A DNA stretch of 64,000 nt. Origin: Crocinitomicaceae bacterium. GTDB taxonomy: Bacteria; Bacteroidota; Bacteroidia; Flavobacteriales_D; Crocinitomicaceae. The stretch spans positions 1-64,000 of the forward strand of contig JAURGK010000005.1 of NCBI GenBank assembly GCA_030833845.1, written 5' to 3'. Shown one piece after another: positions 44,901 through 54,967 of the stretch; the stretch's first letter is position 1; each line of letters starts with the position of its first letter. The translations under genes and the position numbers were made by a program. The notes under the pieces are model-generated. The model searched no databases. It was not told the origin of the DNA and saw nothing but the letters and a program-made list of their open reading frames with translations.

Positions 44901-47603
44901 ATGGCAGAAGACGAATTTGAAGACCAACAATTAGAAGGACAGGAGCACAACCCCTTTGAAAAACAACATCTTGACGACAAGATCGTTCCGCTCAATGGGC
45001 TATATCAGAATTGGTTCTTGGATTATGCAAGCTATGTTATTCTAGAACGTGCCGTACCGAGTTTATACGATGGGCTCAAGCCTGTGCAACGTCGTATTTT
45101 GCATTCCATGCGTGAAATGGAAGATGGTCGTTACAATAAAGTAGCGAATATCATTGGTAATACCATGAAGTATCACCCGCATGGCGATGCGTCCATCGGA
45201 GATGCCTTAGTGCAAATTGGACAAAAGGACTTGCTTGTTGACTGTCAGGGAAACTGGGGCAATACCTTAACTGGAGACGGTGCTGCGGCTCCGCGCTACA
45301 TTGAAGCCAGGTTATCAAAATTTGCCTTGCATGTTGCCTTTAATCCAAAGACTACCAATTGGTTGGCTTCTTATGACGGCCGAAACAAGGAGCCACAGCA
45401 ATTGCCTATGAAATTTCCTTTGCTTTTGGCACAAGGAGCGGAAGGCATTGCCGTTGGTATGGCCTGTAAATTTTTGCCGCACAATTTTATTGAGCTCATC
45501 GATCAATCGATCAATCACCTTAGGGGTAAAAAAGTGGAGATTTTACCAGATTTCCCCAATGGTGGAATGGCTGATTTTTCTGGCTACAACGATGGTTTAA
45601 GAGGGGGACGGGTGCGCATTCGTGCTAAAATTAGAAAGGTTGACAACAAAACCCTCATTATCAATGAGATACCCTATGGCACCACCACCACTTCACTCAT
45701 TGAATCTGTTATAAAAGCCAATGACAAGGGAAAGATTAAGATTAAAAAAATAGAAGACAATACCTCTTCAGAAGCTGAAATTATTGTTCACTTAGCCCCA
45801 GGGGTGTCTCCGGATAAAACCATTGATGCGCTCTATGCCTTTACTGATTGTGAAGTTTCTGTATCTCCAAATTCTTCGATCATTGATGGTGAAAAACCCC
45901 GCTTTCTTGGTGTTTCGGAAATTCTAAAAATCAACACCGATCATACTGCTGCACTGCTCAAACTCGAACTAGAGATCAAACTCGATGAACTTGAACGACA
46001 GTGGCATTTCTCTACTTTAGAGAAGCTTTTCATCAACAATGAAATGTACATTGATTTCAAGCTCTACAGTGATCGCGAAACTCTTTATGCCTATTTGTAC
46101 GATAGGTTCAAACCTTTTAAGAAGCAACTCTTAAGAGAAATTCAAGACGAAGACCTGCACAAACTCACGCAGATTCCAATGATTCGCATTACGCGTTTCG
46201 ATGCCGATAAGGCAGATGAAGCACTCTTAAAAATTGAAGAAGAAATTCAACAAGTGAAGCATCACTTGGCCAATCTAGTGGAGTTTGCTATTGAATATTA
46301 CAAGGATCTCAAAAAACGTTTTGGGGCGGGTCGAGAGCGCAAAACCGAAATCAAAACTTTTGATACCATATCGGCAACCAAAGTAATTATTGCCAACCGT
46401 AAACTTTATGTAGACTACGAAGAAGGATTTATAGGATACGGGCTTAAAAAAAATGAAGCCATTTGTGATTGTTCGGAAATTGACGACGTCATTTGTTTTT
46501 TCTCGAGTGGAAAAATGATGGTCACAAAGATTGCCGATAAAAAATTCATTGGCAAAGGGCTCATATACGCCAATGTTTGGAAGAAGGGTGACACACGCAC
46601 CATTTACCACCTTATCTATCAAGATGGAACAGGTGGAGCCACCATGATGAAGCGATTCTATGTGAATTCTATTACCCGCGACACCGAATACGACCTCACT
46701 AAAGGCACCAAAGGCACCAAAATGCTTTACTTCAGTGTGCATCCGAACGGAGAACGCGAGGTGGTCAGTGTGATGCTCAGACCGCGTCCGCACCTCAAGC
46801 GCTTAAGATTCGATATTGATTTGGGTGCTTTGCTGATCAAAGGCCGCAATTCGGCAGGCAATCGAGTGACCAAAGAGATCATCCAGAAAATTGTTCAAAA
46901 AGAGGTAGGTGGTTCTACACTTGCGGCGCGTAAAATTTGGTACGATACCGTGGTGGGTAGGCTCAATGATGAAGGCCGAGGAAAGTTTTTAGGATCGTTC
47001 AAAGGGGATGATAAAATTCTGACCTTATACAAAAATGGCGATTATCGTTTGAGCAGTTTTGATTTGGCTACCCATTTCGATGAAGACATGATGCACATTG
47101 AAAAATGGATCCCCGACAGACCAATTTCGGCTGTTTACTATGATGCTGAGAAAGAATTGCATTACGTCAAACGCTTCGTTTGTGAGGTGACCCAAGACAA
47201 AAGAGTTGGTTTCATTTCAGAAGCTCCAGGCTCTTATCTGGATTTGGTATCAACAGCATACAGGCCCGAGGCGAGAATTATTTTCAATAAGTTACTCAAA
47301 GAAACCAAGAATCTTCCAGACCAAGTTTTGAACCTTGCAGATCTCATTGAAGTCAAAGGCATGAAGGCCCAGGGCAATCAAATGACCAAACTCAAAGTCA
47401 AAGAAATTATCCTCACACATCCCATCGACGAAAGCCCTGAACCTTGGCCCAATTTAGTTCAAGATGATGCCACCATTTCCGATGAGGCCGCAGTGGATGA
47501 TGCACAGCTAACAACCATGGAATGGGATCTTTCTAAAAATGACGAAGGCAATCCGGATCAAATTCCACTTTTTGATACCGATACCGATACCGATACCCAG
47601 TAA
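44901..47603 (+). CDS. parC: topoisomerase IV subunit A
   Basis: The DNA-cleaving subunit of 900 residues. Seen: an acidic N-terminal extension, DYASYVILERAVPSLYDGLKP, MKYHPHGDASIGDALVQIGQ, and the active-site Tyr133 in APRYIEARLS; the C-terminal region has beta-pinwheel strands (GFIGYGLKKNE, RTIYHLIYQD). At the quinolone-determining position, E. coli GyrA Ser83, this protein has Ala97, and Asp101 takes the place of GyrA Asp87. It ends in four Asp-Thr pairs encoded by GATACC hexamers. It is the partner of parE, 2 nt downstream. Confidence 0.93.
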   Translation: MAEDEFEDQQLEGQEHNPFEKQHLDDKIVPLNGLYQNWFLDYASYVILERAVPSLYDGLKPVQRRILHSMREMEDGRYNKVANIIGNTMKYHPHGDASIGDALVQIGQKDLLVDCQGNWGNTLTGDGAAAPRYIEARLSKFALHVAFNPKTTNWLASYDGRNKEPQQLPMKFPLLLAQGAEGIAVGMACKFLPHNFIELIDQSINHLRGKKVEILPDFPNGGMADFSGYNDGLRGGRVRIRAKIRKVDNKTLIINEIPYGTTTTSLIESVIKANDKGKIKIKKIEDNTSSEAEIIVHLAPGVSPDKTIDALYAFTDCEVSVSPNSSIIDGEKPRFLGVSEILKINTDHTAALLKLELEIKLDELERQWHFSTLEKLFINNEMYIDFKLYSDRETLYAYLYDRFKPFKKQLLREIQDEDLHKLTQIPMIRITRFDADKADEALLKIEEEIQQVKHHLANLVEFAIEYYKDLKKRFGAGRERKTEIKTFDTISATKVIIANRKLYVDYEEGFIGYGLKKNEAICDCSEIDDVICFFSSGKMMVTKIADKKFIGKGLIYANVWKKGDTRTIYHLIYQDGTGGATMMKRFYVNSITRDTEYDLTKGTKGTKMLYFSVHPNGEREVVSVMLRPRPHLKRLRFDIDLGALLIKGRNSAGNRVTKEIIQKIVQKEVGGSTLAARKIWYDTVVGRLNDEGRGKFLGSFKGDDKILTLYKNGDYRLSSFDLATHFDEDMMHIEKWIPDRPISAVYYDAEKELHYVKRFVCEVTQDKRVGFISEAPGSYLDLVSTAYRPEARIIFNKLLKETKNLPDQVLNLADLIEVKGMKAQGNQMTKLKVKEIILTHPIDESPEPWPNLVQDDATISDEAAVDDAQLTTMEWDLSKNDEGNPDQIPLFDTDTDTDTQ
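47574..47597 (+). repeat. (GATACC)4 hexamer tandem repeat at the parC 3' end
   Basis: Four perfect in-frame copies coding Asp-Thr pairs just before the final Gln and stop. Slippage would change length by two residues without shifting frame, so it could vary between strains. Confidence 0.8.
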
Positions 47604-47655
47604 TAGGGGTCGAAATAAATGAGCAAGATCATTTTTTTTCACCTTAGGCTTTGCT

Positions 47656-47663
47656 TATTTTTG
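47656..47663 (+). promoter_or_regulatory. -7 box (TATTTTTG) of the membrane protein gene
   Basis: A perfect TAnnTTTG match 21 nt before the ATG at 47685. Confidence 0.55.
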
Positions 47664-47684
47664 TAAGAAACAAAACAGAGACAA

Positions 47685-49052
47685 ATGAAATTGCTCAAAG
47701 AAGATCGAATCAATTACCTCAACATCGGCCTAATGCTCATTACAGCAGTATTGGCTTATTATTTCCCATTTGAGACCTTTCTTTTGGCCTACGCTTATTT
47801 AGGCCCTTTGCATTACCTCACTGAAATTAGCTGGTTGCACGATAGACAGTACTATGCCAAGGGAAAATGGGATAACATAGCACTTTGGATTGTCGGTATT
47901 TTACTATCCTATGCGGCTTTTGCCAAGGATTTTGGTTTTAGTAAAGATGTGTATGATTATTTCGTAGAAATGAACCTCTTTGATAAACTCTTGGTTTTTG
48001 CGCTGTTTGCTTCTGTTCTTTTTGCGCTGGTAAAAAATCTTTGGATCAAATTAGGAGCTATTTTCTTACTTTATTTATTTGTAGGTGGCTGGCTGAGTCC
48101 AGAGCGTGCTTTGGCCAACTCAGAAAGCACGACGATTTTCGCGCTTACTGCACTCATCCCGACATTGATCCATGTTTATGTATTTACGGGGTTGTTTATG
48201 CTCTATGGCGCACTGAAAACACGCAGTAAGTCTGGACTTTGGCAAATAGTTGGCTTTGTATTGGTTCCGCTTGTTTTAGTTTTTAGTTTACCTGTTGACA
48301 CCCAGAAAGGATTCTTGTCAAACTACGGTAAAAACGCCTATTATGCCAAGGGAGATGGTTTTTACAATACCAATTACCTCATTTTGGATCATTTCGATCT
48401 AATCAAAGAACAAAAATTAACAAATAAAGAATATTTAGAAATCATCACTAAAGACGGTAACAAGGATTACTTTCTTAGAAATAAACTCATTGATTCGGCT
48501 GCATTTTTGGCCCATACGGACTCTATCTCAAAAATTGCTGAGCGTTCATTTGTTATCAAGCCGATGCCAATCAATAAGGCAAATCTTGCTCCAGAGTTTC
48601 AATTCGATCATTTGTTGTATTTTTTCGATACCTCGAGTAGGTATATCTCTAGTATCAATGAATACCGTTTTGAGCCTTTGCCAAAAAAAATCTTAAAGTC
48701 CCGCTCTAAAAAAGAGATCGATGCCTTGATATATTTTTCTGAATTTGGGATCATGCTCATGCGTTTTATCGCCTTTGCCTACCTCTATCATTATTTGAAT
48801 TGGTTTTCTAAAACTGAAGTAATTCGTTGGCACAAGGTTCCTAAAGTGAGATTCATTATAGTTATAGTTGTGTGGCTGGCTTCATCAGCCTTCTACGCTT
48901 ATGACTATTCCTTGGGCCTTAGTTTGTTATTTTTCTTGAGTTTTTCTCACGTACTGCTCGAGTTTCCACTCAATATTGTTTCCATAGTTGGTATTGGAAC
49001 GGAGTCCTTATCAATTTTTAAAAATGGTTTTAAAAAACCAGTAAAGTCTTAA
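47685..49052 (+). CDS. polytopic membrane protein, function unknown
   Basis: A 455-residue protein that I do not recognise. Seen: about seven membrane segments in the first 205 residues, a soluble loop of about 140 residues (205-345), and three more segments near 350-435. The conserved-looking pieces are a GPLHYLTEISWLHDRQYY motif after the second helix, rich in His and aromatic residues, and a SFSHVLLEFPLNIVSI near the C-terminus. His-rich membrane ends of this kind occur in integral-membrane oxygenases and desaturases such as the Brp/Blh group, but the match is weak. It lies downstream of its own -7 box and 14 nt before the DUF2891 gene. Confidence 0.6.
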   Translation: MKLLKEDRINYLNIGLMLITAVLAYYFPFETFLLAYAYLGPLHYLTEISWLHDRQYYAKGKWDNIALWIVGILLSYAAFAKDFGFSKDVYDYFVEMNLFDKLLVFALFASVLFALVKNLWIKLGAIFLLYLFVGGWLSPERALANSESTTIFALTALIPTLIHVYVFTGLFMLYGALKTRSKSGLWQIVGFVLVPLVLVFSLPVDTQKGFLSNYGKNAYYAKGDGFYNTNYLILDHFDLIKEQKLTNKEYLEIITKDGNKDYFLRNKLIDSAAFLAHTDSISKIAERSFVIKPMPINKANLAPEFQFDHLLYFFDTSSRYISSINEYRFEPLPKKILKSRSKKEIDALIYFSEFGIMLMRFIAFAYLYHYLNWFSKTEVIRWHKVPKVRFIIVIVVWLASSAFYAYDYSLGLSLLFFLSFSHVLLEFPLNIVSIVGIGTESLSIFKNGFKKPVKS

Positions 49053-49066
49053 ACTAAAACCCTCCT

Positions 49067-50182
49067 ATGCTAAAATTTTATTCTGTACTTGGCGCTATTT
49101 TCAGTGCAACAATGTGCTTCGCTCAATTGGTGAGTTTTACCCAAGATGGGCGGTATACGCTTTCAAGTGAGGGAGCCTCTTACTTTGCCAACCTTTCTTT
49201 GGATTGTACTACCAAACCAGCACCGCATTACTACTATAACGTGTTAAGACAGCCCGGAGACACCAAAACACCCACTGATATTTGGCCTGCATTTTATGGT
49301 TGTTATGATTGGCACAGCGCCGTACACAACCATTGGGCTTTAATAAAATTGCTCAAAACTTTTCCAGATATCCAAGAGGCGGCTGCCATACGCGCTAAAC
49401 TAGAGGAGAGTTTTAGTGAAGAAAACATCCTACAAGAAGTGCGGTATTTTGAAAATAACCGCGAACAATTCGTTTTTGAATTCCCTTATGGTCAAGGTTG
49501 GTTGCTCAAAGTAGCCGATGAATTGGCGCGTTGGAATGATGTTGATGCCGCTCGTTGGCTCCAAAATTTAGGCCCACTGCACCGTTTATGTGCTGCCGTG
49601 GCGCAAGTTGTTTGGAAAGATGTAAAGGAGGTGAAGCTATCTGGTTCCCATGATGCAACTTCCCTAAATTTATCCTTTGCCATAGACTACGCGCGCACCT
49701 TCGGTGACGAAGACTTGCTCAAAGTAACCCTAAAAGCGAGCAAACGATATTTTGGTAAAATGACCGCGGCACCACTCCGGCGAGAACCTTTTGACTACGA
49801 CTTCATGTCAGCGTCCTTATTAGTGACGGATTTAATGCGCAAGGTATACACCCAAGATGAATACCTCAAGTGGGTAAAAGGTTTTGCACCAGGTTTATTT
49901 AATGCCGAAAGTGCTATCAAGGATTTGCATATCAAGCGCAGTGAAAAGCACGATGGCTATGAATCTCATTGGGATGGCTACCATCTGAACCGCATTTGGT
50001 GTCTGAATGGCATGCTCAAATCATTGCCTCAAGATTACCTAAACCCAGCCACCAAAGAAGTATGGGTAAAAAGTATGAACGACATGTGGGATTACGCTCA
50101 AGAAAGCATCGGCAAAGGAAATTATGACATAGACCATTGGCTGTCGTCTTTCTCGGTCTTTGCATTAATTGGCTACGAGTAG
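49067..50182 (+). CDS. DUF2891 exported protein
   Basis: A 371-residue protein with a signal peptide (about 1-19, ending CFAQ). Seen: IWPAFYGCYDWHSAVHNHWAL, EFPYGQGWLLKVADEL, LSGSHDATSLNLSFAIDYAR and DGYESHWDGYHLNRIWCL, the hallmark order of DUF2891. Known: the fold is an (alpha/alpha) toroid resembling glycoside hydrolases and epimerases that act on sugars; no activity is established. Its position after the unknown membrane protein with a 14-nt gap suggests co-transcription. Its 3' end overlaps the convergent cmk gene by 18 nt. Confidence 0.85.
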   Translation: MLKFYSVLGAIFSATMCFAQLVSFTQDGRYTLSSEGASYFANLSLDCTTKPAPHYYYNVLRQPGDTKTPTDIWPAFYGCYDWHSAVHNHWALIKLLKTFPDIQEAAAIRAKLEESFSEENILQEVRYFENNREQFVFEFPYGQGWLLKVADELARWNDVDAARWLQNLGPLHRLCAAVAQVVWKDVKEVKLSGSHDATSLNLSFAIDYARTFGDEDLLKVTLKASKRYFGKMTAAPLRREPFDYDFMSASLLVTDLMRKVYTQDEYLKWVKGFAPGLFNAESAIKDLHIKRSEKHDGYESHWDGYHLNRIWCLNGMLKSLPQDYLNPATKEVWVKSMNDMWDYAQESIGKGNYDIDHWLSSFSVFALIGYE

Positions 50183-50845
50183 CGCTACTGCCTCAAGCGC
50201 CCACTGCAATTGTTCTTCACGACTTAGTTCTGTGGTGTCAAGTACTATGGCATCAGATGCTTGCTTGAGAGGGCTTTCTGCTCTTGTGCTATCTAGCTGA
50301 TCTCTCTGAAGTAGGTTCTTTTTGACATCGTCCTGGGCAATTTGCTCTCCTTTTGCTTGTAATTCTGCAAGTCTTCGGGCTGTTCGTACTTCTGTACTTG
50401 CCGTTACAAATATTTTAAGTTCTGCATTGGGAAACACGACTGTACCAATGTCTCGGCCGTCCATCACAATACCACCGCTTTTACCCATGGCTTGTTGGAG
50501 CGCCACAAGTTTGTTTCGAACACTTTTAATAGTAGCCACCTGAGAAACTATATTAGCCACTCGAGGGGTGCGAATAGCATCGGTGATATTTTGACCGTTT
50601 AAAAAGATGAGTTGTGAGGCCTTGATTTCTAAATGGATCTTGTCAAGATGGTTTTCTAATTGTTCAATGTTGACCACATTATCTTCCGTGATGAGGTGAT
50701 TTTGCAAGCAAAAATAAGCAACGGCGCGATACATCGCGCCGGAGTCAATGAAGGTATAATTGAGTGCTGAGGCAAGCGCTTTTGCCAAAGTGCTTTTGCC
50801 ACAAGCGGCATGGCCATCAATTGCTATGGTTATTTTTTTTGGCAT
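50165..50845 (-). CDS. cmk: cytidylate kinase
   Basis: Phosphorylates CMP and dCMP with ATP. Seen: the P-loop IAIDGHAACGKST, DSGAMYRAVAYF, MDGRDIGTVVFP and the lid-like RTARRLAEL segment; 226 residues is the normal length. The ATG at 50845 overlaps the stop of the upstream GAPDH gene by one base (TAATG), so the two are probably translationally coupled. The 3' end overlaps the convergent DUF2891 gene by 18 nt. DQLDSTRAESPLK near the end is the standard substrate-site segment. Confidence 0.95.
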   Translation of the reverse strand: MPKKITIAIDGHAACGKSTLAKALASALNYTFIDSGAMYRAVAYFCLQNHLITEDNVVNIEQLENHLDKIHLEIKASQLIFLNGQNITDAIRTPRVANIVSQVATIKSVRNKLVALQQAMGKSGGIVMDGRDIGTVVFPNAELKIFVTASTEVRTARRLAELQAKGEQIAQDDVKKNLLQRDQLDSTRAESPLKQASDAIVLDTTELSREEQLQWALEAVALLVAN

Positions 50846-52290
50846 TAATAGTATATTGCTCTGCGTACTTGGGTAATGTATTTAGCCATACGGATCACTT
50901 GCTTGGTGTAACCAAATTCGTTGTCGTACCAAGCGTAGAGCACCACATTTTTGCCATCCAATGAAACGATACTGGCATTGGAGTCAAAAACACTACAACA
51001 GGTATTGCCAATGATATCCGAAGACACCAATTCTGGGTCGTAGGAATAGAAAATTTGGTTTACCAAATCCCCATGTAATGCAGCATCCTTGATGACGGCA
51101 TTGATTTGCTCAAGAGTGACTGTTTTTTCCAGTTCCAAACTTAAAATGGCCAAAGAACCATTGGGTGTAGGTACCCTCACGGCATTGGCAGTAAGTTTGT
51201 CTTTTAATTCTGGGATAACTTTCGTTACTGCAGATCCAGCACCTGTGGAGGTGATTACCATATTGACCGCAGCAGAGCGCCCTCTACGCGGTTTTTTATG
51301 CATGTTGTCAAGAAGATTTTGGTCATTGGTGTAGGCATGCACTGTTTCAATATGCCCTTTTACTACTCCAAAATGATCATTGACCACCTTTAAAATGGGC
51401 GAAATGGCATTGGTGGTGCATGATGCAGCTGAAAAAATATTTTCATTGACCACATCGAGGGTGTGCTGATTGATTCCATAAACGACGTTTGGAATTTCCT
51501 TGCCAGGAGCTGTGAGTAGTACTTTGGCCACTCCTTTTGCTTTGAGATGCCTTGCAAGACTTTCACGGTTGGTGAAGGCACCAGTATTGTCGATGATGAG
51601 TGCATTTTGAATGCCATATGCCGTGTAATCAATGTCTTCGGGGTTAGCAGCGTCAATCATATGAACGATCTGACCATTGATCAAAAGACGTTTTTTAGCA
51701 AGGTCCTCAATCACTGAGCCTTTGAATGCGCCATGTACGGAATCATTACGCAAGAGTGAAGCCCGCTTGATGATGTCTGCATCTGAAGCGCCGCGTGTGA
51801 CAATGGCACGAAGTCGCAATTGCTGGCCTTTTCCTGCTTGCTTGATCAATTCACGAGCAGCTAAACGGCCGATACGACCAAAGCCATACAATACCACATC
51901 TCGCGGTTCAATGGCTGCAGGAATTTGAAGGCTTCCGAGTTTTTCCATTAAAAAACGCGCCATTCCATTTTGTTGTGTCTGTCCATTGAGCCATTCACTT
52001 GCCAAAAGGCCAATGTCTAATTTTGAGGCTGGAACATCTAAACTAGCTAAGATTTCTGCCAGTGCGGCAGTGGTGAATACGTCAATGGGTTTGTTGACCA
52101 CATTTCTAGCATATTCATGCAAATTCAAAATTTCAGAGATAGTGATGTCTGTAAGGTGGTTTCTAAATAGGACCAACTCGATACCCTTATCGTAAAGTAA
52201 TTCACCTACTTTACTTTGTAATTTGACTGCTGCTCGTTCGCGTTCAATATGCAAATTGAGCTCTTTTTCATAACCTTCTTTGGTTTCCAT
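50845..52290 (-). CDS. gap: glyceraldehyde-3-phosphate dehydrogenase, long form
   Basis: An about 481-residue GAPDH. Seen: an N-terminal extension of about 140 residues not found in typical 335-residue GAPDH, then VVLYGFGRIGRLAAREL (NAD), the catalytic SAASCTTNAI, HAYTNDQNLLD, RRGRSAAVNMVIT and WYDNEFGYT. Known: this long form occurs in Bacteroidota beside the standard form and is thought to differ in role. The start used is the ATG at 52290 (METKEGYE); an ATG at 52317 adds nine residues. It is coupled to cmk by a TAATG overlap. Confidence 0.92.
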   Translation of the reverse strand: METKEGYEKELNLHIERERAAVKLQSKVGELLYDKGIELVLFRNHLTDITISEILNLHEYARNVVNKPIDVFTTAALAEILASLDVPASKLDIGLLASEWLNGQTQQNGMARFLMEKLGSLQIPAAIEPRDVVLYGFGRIGRLAARELIKQAGKGQQLRLRAIVTRGASDADIIKRASLLRNDSVHGAFKGSVIEDLAKKRLLINGQIVHMIDAANPEDIDYTAYGIQNALIIDNTGAFTNRESLARHLKAKGVAKVLLTAPGKEIPNVVYGINQHTLDVVNENIFSAASCTTNAISPILKVVNDHFGVVKGHIETVHAYTNDQNLLDNMHKKPRRGRSAAVNMVITSTGAGSAVTKVIPELKDKLTANAVRVPTPNGSLAILSLELEKTVTLEQINAVIKDAALHGDLVNQIFYSYDPELVSSDIIGNTCCSVFDSNASIVSLDGKNVVLYAWYDNEFGYTKQVIRMAKYITQVRRAIYY

Positions 52291-52323
52291 GTTGTTGATT
52301 GATGTTGATGATTGCAAATATCA

Positions 52324-52355
52324 CAAAAAAAAGGCTACCCAAGTTGAGTAGCCTT
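52324..52355 (-). terminator. terminator after rpoD
   Basis: An 8-bp stem AAGGCTAC/GTAGCCTT around a 9-nt loop; on the minus strand it is followed by a T run. It separates rpoD from gap. Confidence 0.8.
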
Positions 52356-52362
52356 CAATGAT

Positions 52363-53229
52363 TTAGCCAAGATAAGACTTCAAGAGCTTATTTCGAGAGG
52401 TGTGTCGGAGTCGGCGGATTGCTTTCTCTTTGATTTGTCTCACACGCTCGCGGGTGAGGTTGAATTTGGCTCCAATTTCTTCAAGGGTGAGTCCATGGTT
52501 CATGCCAATTCCAAAAAACAGGCGAATAATTTCGCGTTCTTTGTCTGTAAGTGTGCTCAGTGAGCGCTCGATTTCTTTTTGTAAAGACTCGGCCATGAGA
52601 TGGTGGTCAGTACGTGGAGAATCTTGGTTGGCCATGACATCCATGAGCGTTCCGCCATCGTCATTAGTTGTAAGTGGCGCATCCATAGATACGTGGCGCC
52701 CCGAAACGTTCAAACTTTCTTTGATTTTATCTTCAGGAACTTCTAGGGCTTCGGCAAGTTCTTCTGCACTCGGCGGACGCTCAAACTCTTGTTCAAGTCG
52801 AGAAAATGCTTTGTTGATTTTATTCAACGAACCTACCTGATTGAGGGGCAGACGAACAATTCGCGCTTGCTCTGCCAATGCTTGAAGGATAGACTGACGA
52901 ATCCACCACACGGCATAGGAAATGAATTTAAAACCGCGTGTTTCATCGAATTTTTGTGCTGCTTTAATTAGGCCTAAATTACCTTCATTGATGAGGTCGG
53001 GTAGGGTAAGCCCTTGGTTTTGATATTGTTTGGCAACAGAAACCACAAAGCGCAAATTTGCTCTCGTTAGCTTTTCTAAGGCTTTTTGATCGCCGGCTTT
53101 AATTCGGCGAGCTAATTCTACTTCTTCCTCTGCTGTAATGAGTTCTTCACGACCAATGTCTTGGAGGTATTTATCCAGAGATTGACTCTCTCTGTTTGTA
53201 ATCGATTTGGTTATTTTTAATTGTCTCAT
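52363..53229 (-). CDS. rpoD: primary sigma factor RpoD/SigA
   Basis: The housekeeping sigma factor, 288 residues. Seen: region 1.2 ([17 protein letters not shown]), region 2 ([47 protein letters not shown]), region 3, and region 4 with the HTH ending [17 protein letters not shown]. Region 1.1 is absent. Known: this short form is the Bacteroidota primary sigma, which recognises -33 TTTG and -7 TAnnTTTG; the -7 boxes across this window fit it. It is transcribed alone and ends at a terminator. Confidence 0.96.
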   Translation of the reverse strand: MRQLKITKSITNRESQSLDKYLQDIGREELITAEEEVELARRIKAGDQKALEKLTRANLRFVVSVAKQYQNQGLTLPDLINEGNLGLIKAAQKFDETRGFKFISYAVWWIRQSILQALAEQARIVRLPLNQVGSLNKINKAFSRLEQEFERPPSAEELAEALEVPEDKIKESLNVSGRHVSMDAPLTTNDDGGTLMDVMANQDSPRTDHHLMAESLQKEIERSLSTLTDKEREIIRLFFGIGMNHGLTLEEIGAKFNLTRERVRQIKEKAIRRLRHTSRNKLLKSYLG

Positions 53230-53393
53230 GCGCGAATTTGTGCTGAATAAAACGGAATTATTTAGATTTCTTGGTATTGAAGCAAAGTAACGCCGAAAAT
53301 CAGGGATAAAAAAATTTGAACAGTCCTTTTTTTATTGAGTTATTAACGAGTTCTTAACTTTTTTCAACGACCTTATCTTCTGCTTCTAGATCC

Positions 53394-54866
53394 TTATAAA
53401 CCAAAGCCTCGATAGTCTTTTTTACCTGATTCATCCATGATTTCTAATAAGATACCTCGATTGACACCACTCAATTTTTGAGTAAGTTCCTCAACGGTTT
53501 CAATGGGTTCGTTATTGACCTTAGTGATGATTGTTCCCTCTCCAAGACCAATGGATTTGAGTTTGCCTGTAGTGATGCTTTTGATCTTCACGCCATAAGA
53601 GATGTTGAGCTCTTTTTTCTCTTTATCGGTGAGCTCAATAAAGGTGGCGCCCAGTGCATTATTTTTACTTATTTCTTCTTTGGTAAGTAGCTGGGTGTCT
53701 CCATCCTGATTGCGCAAAACTAACTCTTTTGTGATGATATCACCATCCTTCTGACGCACACTGATACTCACTTTGTCGCCTGGGCGTCTTTTACCTATTT
53801 CTTCTTGCAGTGCAGCAACGGAATTTACTTCTTTGCTACCGATTTTTAAAATCACATCTCCATCCTTGAGCCCAGCTTTGTCTGCTGAACCTCCTTCGAT
53901 GATTTTAGCTATGTATACACCTTTTAGGTCGGGGAGTTTATTTTTCTCTTTGATTTCTTGACTCACATCTGAAATTTGAACACCGAGATAGCCGCGTTGT
54001 ACTATTCCAAAATCGATCAAATCACGCATTACTTTATCAACTAAATTTACCGGTACGGCAAACGAATAACCTGCATATGAGCCCGTTTGCGAGGCAATTG
54101 CTGTATTGATGCCAATGAGTTCACCGCGTGTATTAACAAGTGCTCCACCGCTATTACCTGGATTGACTGCAGCATCTGTTTGTATGAAAGATTCTATTGG
54201 CACCACATCCTTTGAACTTCTTTCGGAAAGCAGGTTGATATTGCGTGCTTTGGCTGATACAATACCTGCTGTAACGGTAGAGGTCAGGTTAAAGGGATTG
54301 CCAACTGCCAATACCCATTCACCAATTTTAAGATCATCGGAGTTGCCTATGGGTATAGCTGGAAAATTTTCACCCTCTATTTTAAGAACAGCAATGTCCG
54401 TTGATGGATCGGCACCCACCACTTTGGCATCGTATTTTGAATTGTCGTTGAGAATTACTTGGATTTCACTTGCGTTCTCAATCACATGGTTGTTGGTAAC
54501 AATATAGCCTTGTGAAGAGACGATCACTCCGGATCCAGCCCCCGAACCGTATTGTTTGAATTCGCGACCCCCGGCCCCTGGACCGTAGAAAAATTCTTGA
54601 AACGGATCTCGTTGAAAGGTAGTCTGTACGACTTTGGTTGTAATGTGAACCACTGAATGCACTGTGTTTTCTGCAGCGCTCGTAAAATCCAAGCCTTGAG
54701 GTACATTTTGAAAATCTACCTGCTGAACATGAGCGCGCCTATTTCCGTCAATGACTTGGTCTGAGAGGTTGCCACTATGGTGCTGTATAATGACATAAGT
54801 AGCCAAAGGAAGGGTACCGCCTAGAATACCCAAGCCGAATAATTTGAGTGTACTGGTAAGTGTCAT
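53394..54866 (-). CDS. htrA: Do-family periplasmic serine protease (HtrA/DegP)
   Basis: Envelope quality control: degrades misfolded exported proteins. Seen: an N-terminal hydrophobic anchor (about 8-27), then the protease domain with the triad His127 (VTNNHVIE), Asp157 (PSTDIAVLK) and Ser239 (PGNSGGALV), followed by two PDZ domains (about 285-385 and 410-485). 490 residues fits a two-PDZ DegP/DegQ. The 163-nt gap to rpoD holds nothing else that I can name apart from AT-rich sequence and a rough TAnTTTG near 53282-53289. It lies divergent from dapF with a 119-nt gap. Confidence 0.95.
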   Translation of the reverse strand: MTLTSTLKLFGLGILGGTLPLATYVIIQHHSGNLSDQVIDGNRRAHVQQVDFQNVPQGLDFTSAAENTVHSVVHITTKVVQTTFQRDPFQEFFYGPGAGGREFKQYGSGAGSGVIVSSQGYIVTNNHVIENASEIQVILNDNSKYDAKVVGADPSTDIAVLKIEGENFPAIPIGNSDDLKIGEWVLAVGNPFNLTSTVTAGIVSAKARNINLLSERSSKDVVPIESFIQTDAAVNPGNSGGALVNTRGELIGINTAIASQTGSYAGYSFAVPVNLVDKVMRDLIDFGIVQRGYLGVQISDVSQEIKEKNKLPDLKGVYIAKIIEGGSADKAGLKDGDVILKIGSKEVNSVAALQEEIGKRRPGDKVSISVRQKDGDIITKELVLRNQDGDTQLLTKEEISKNNALGATFIELTDKEKKELNISYGVKIKSITTGKLKSIGLGEGTIITKVNNEPIETVEELTQKLSGVNRGILLEIMDESGKKDYRGFGL

Positions 54867-54967
54867 GATGTCAGTTTTAAATTCTTATTGGGGATAACGC
54901 AAATAGTGTTCCAAAAATTGTATTGAATTTGTTAAATTTTATTAAAACAACCTAACGCGAATTGGCT

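Noticed and set aside
47574-47597. CRISPR-like repeat
   Set aside because: The units are contiguous 6-nt copies without spacers, and they code in frame.
52400-52840. 146-codon frame antisense to rpoD
   Set aside because: Low-complexity Ser/Arg-rich translation and complete overlap with the sigma factor.
53230-53393. Possible small RNA or terminator between htrA and rpoD
   Set aside because: No strong hairpin plus T run was found; only short A/T-rich complementarity.
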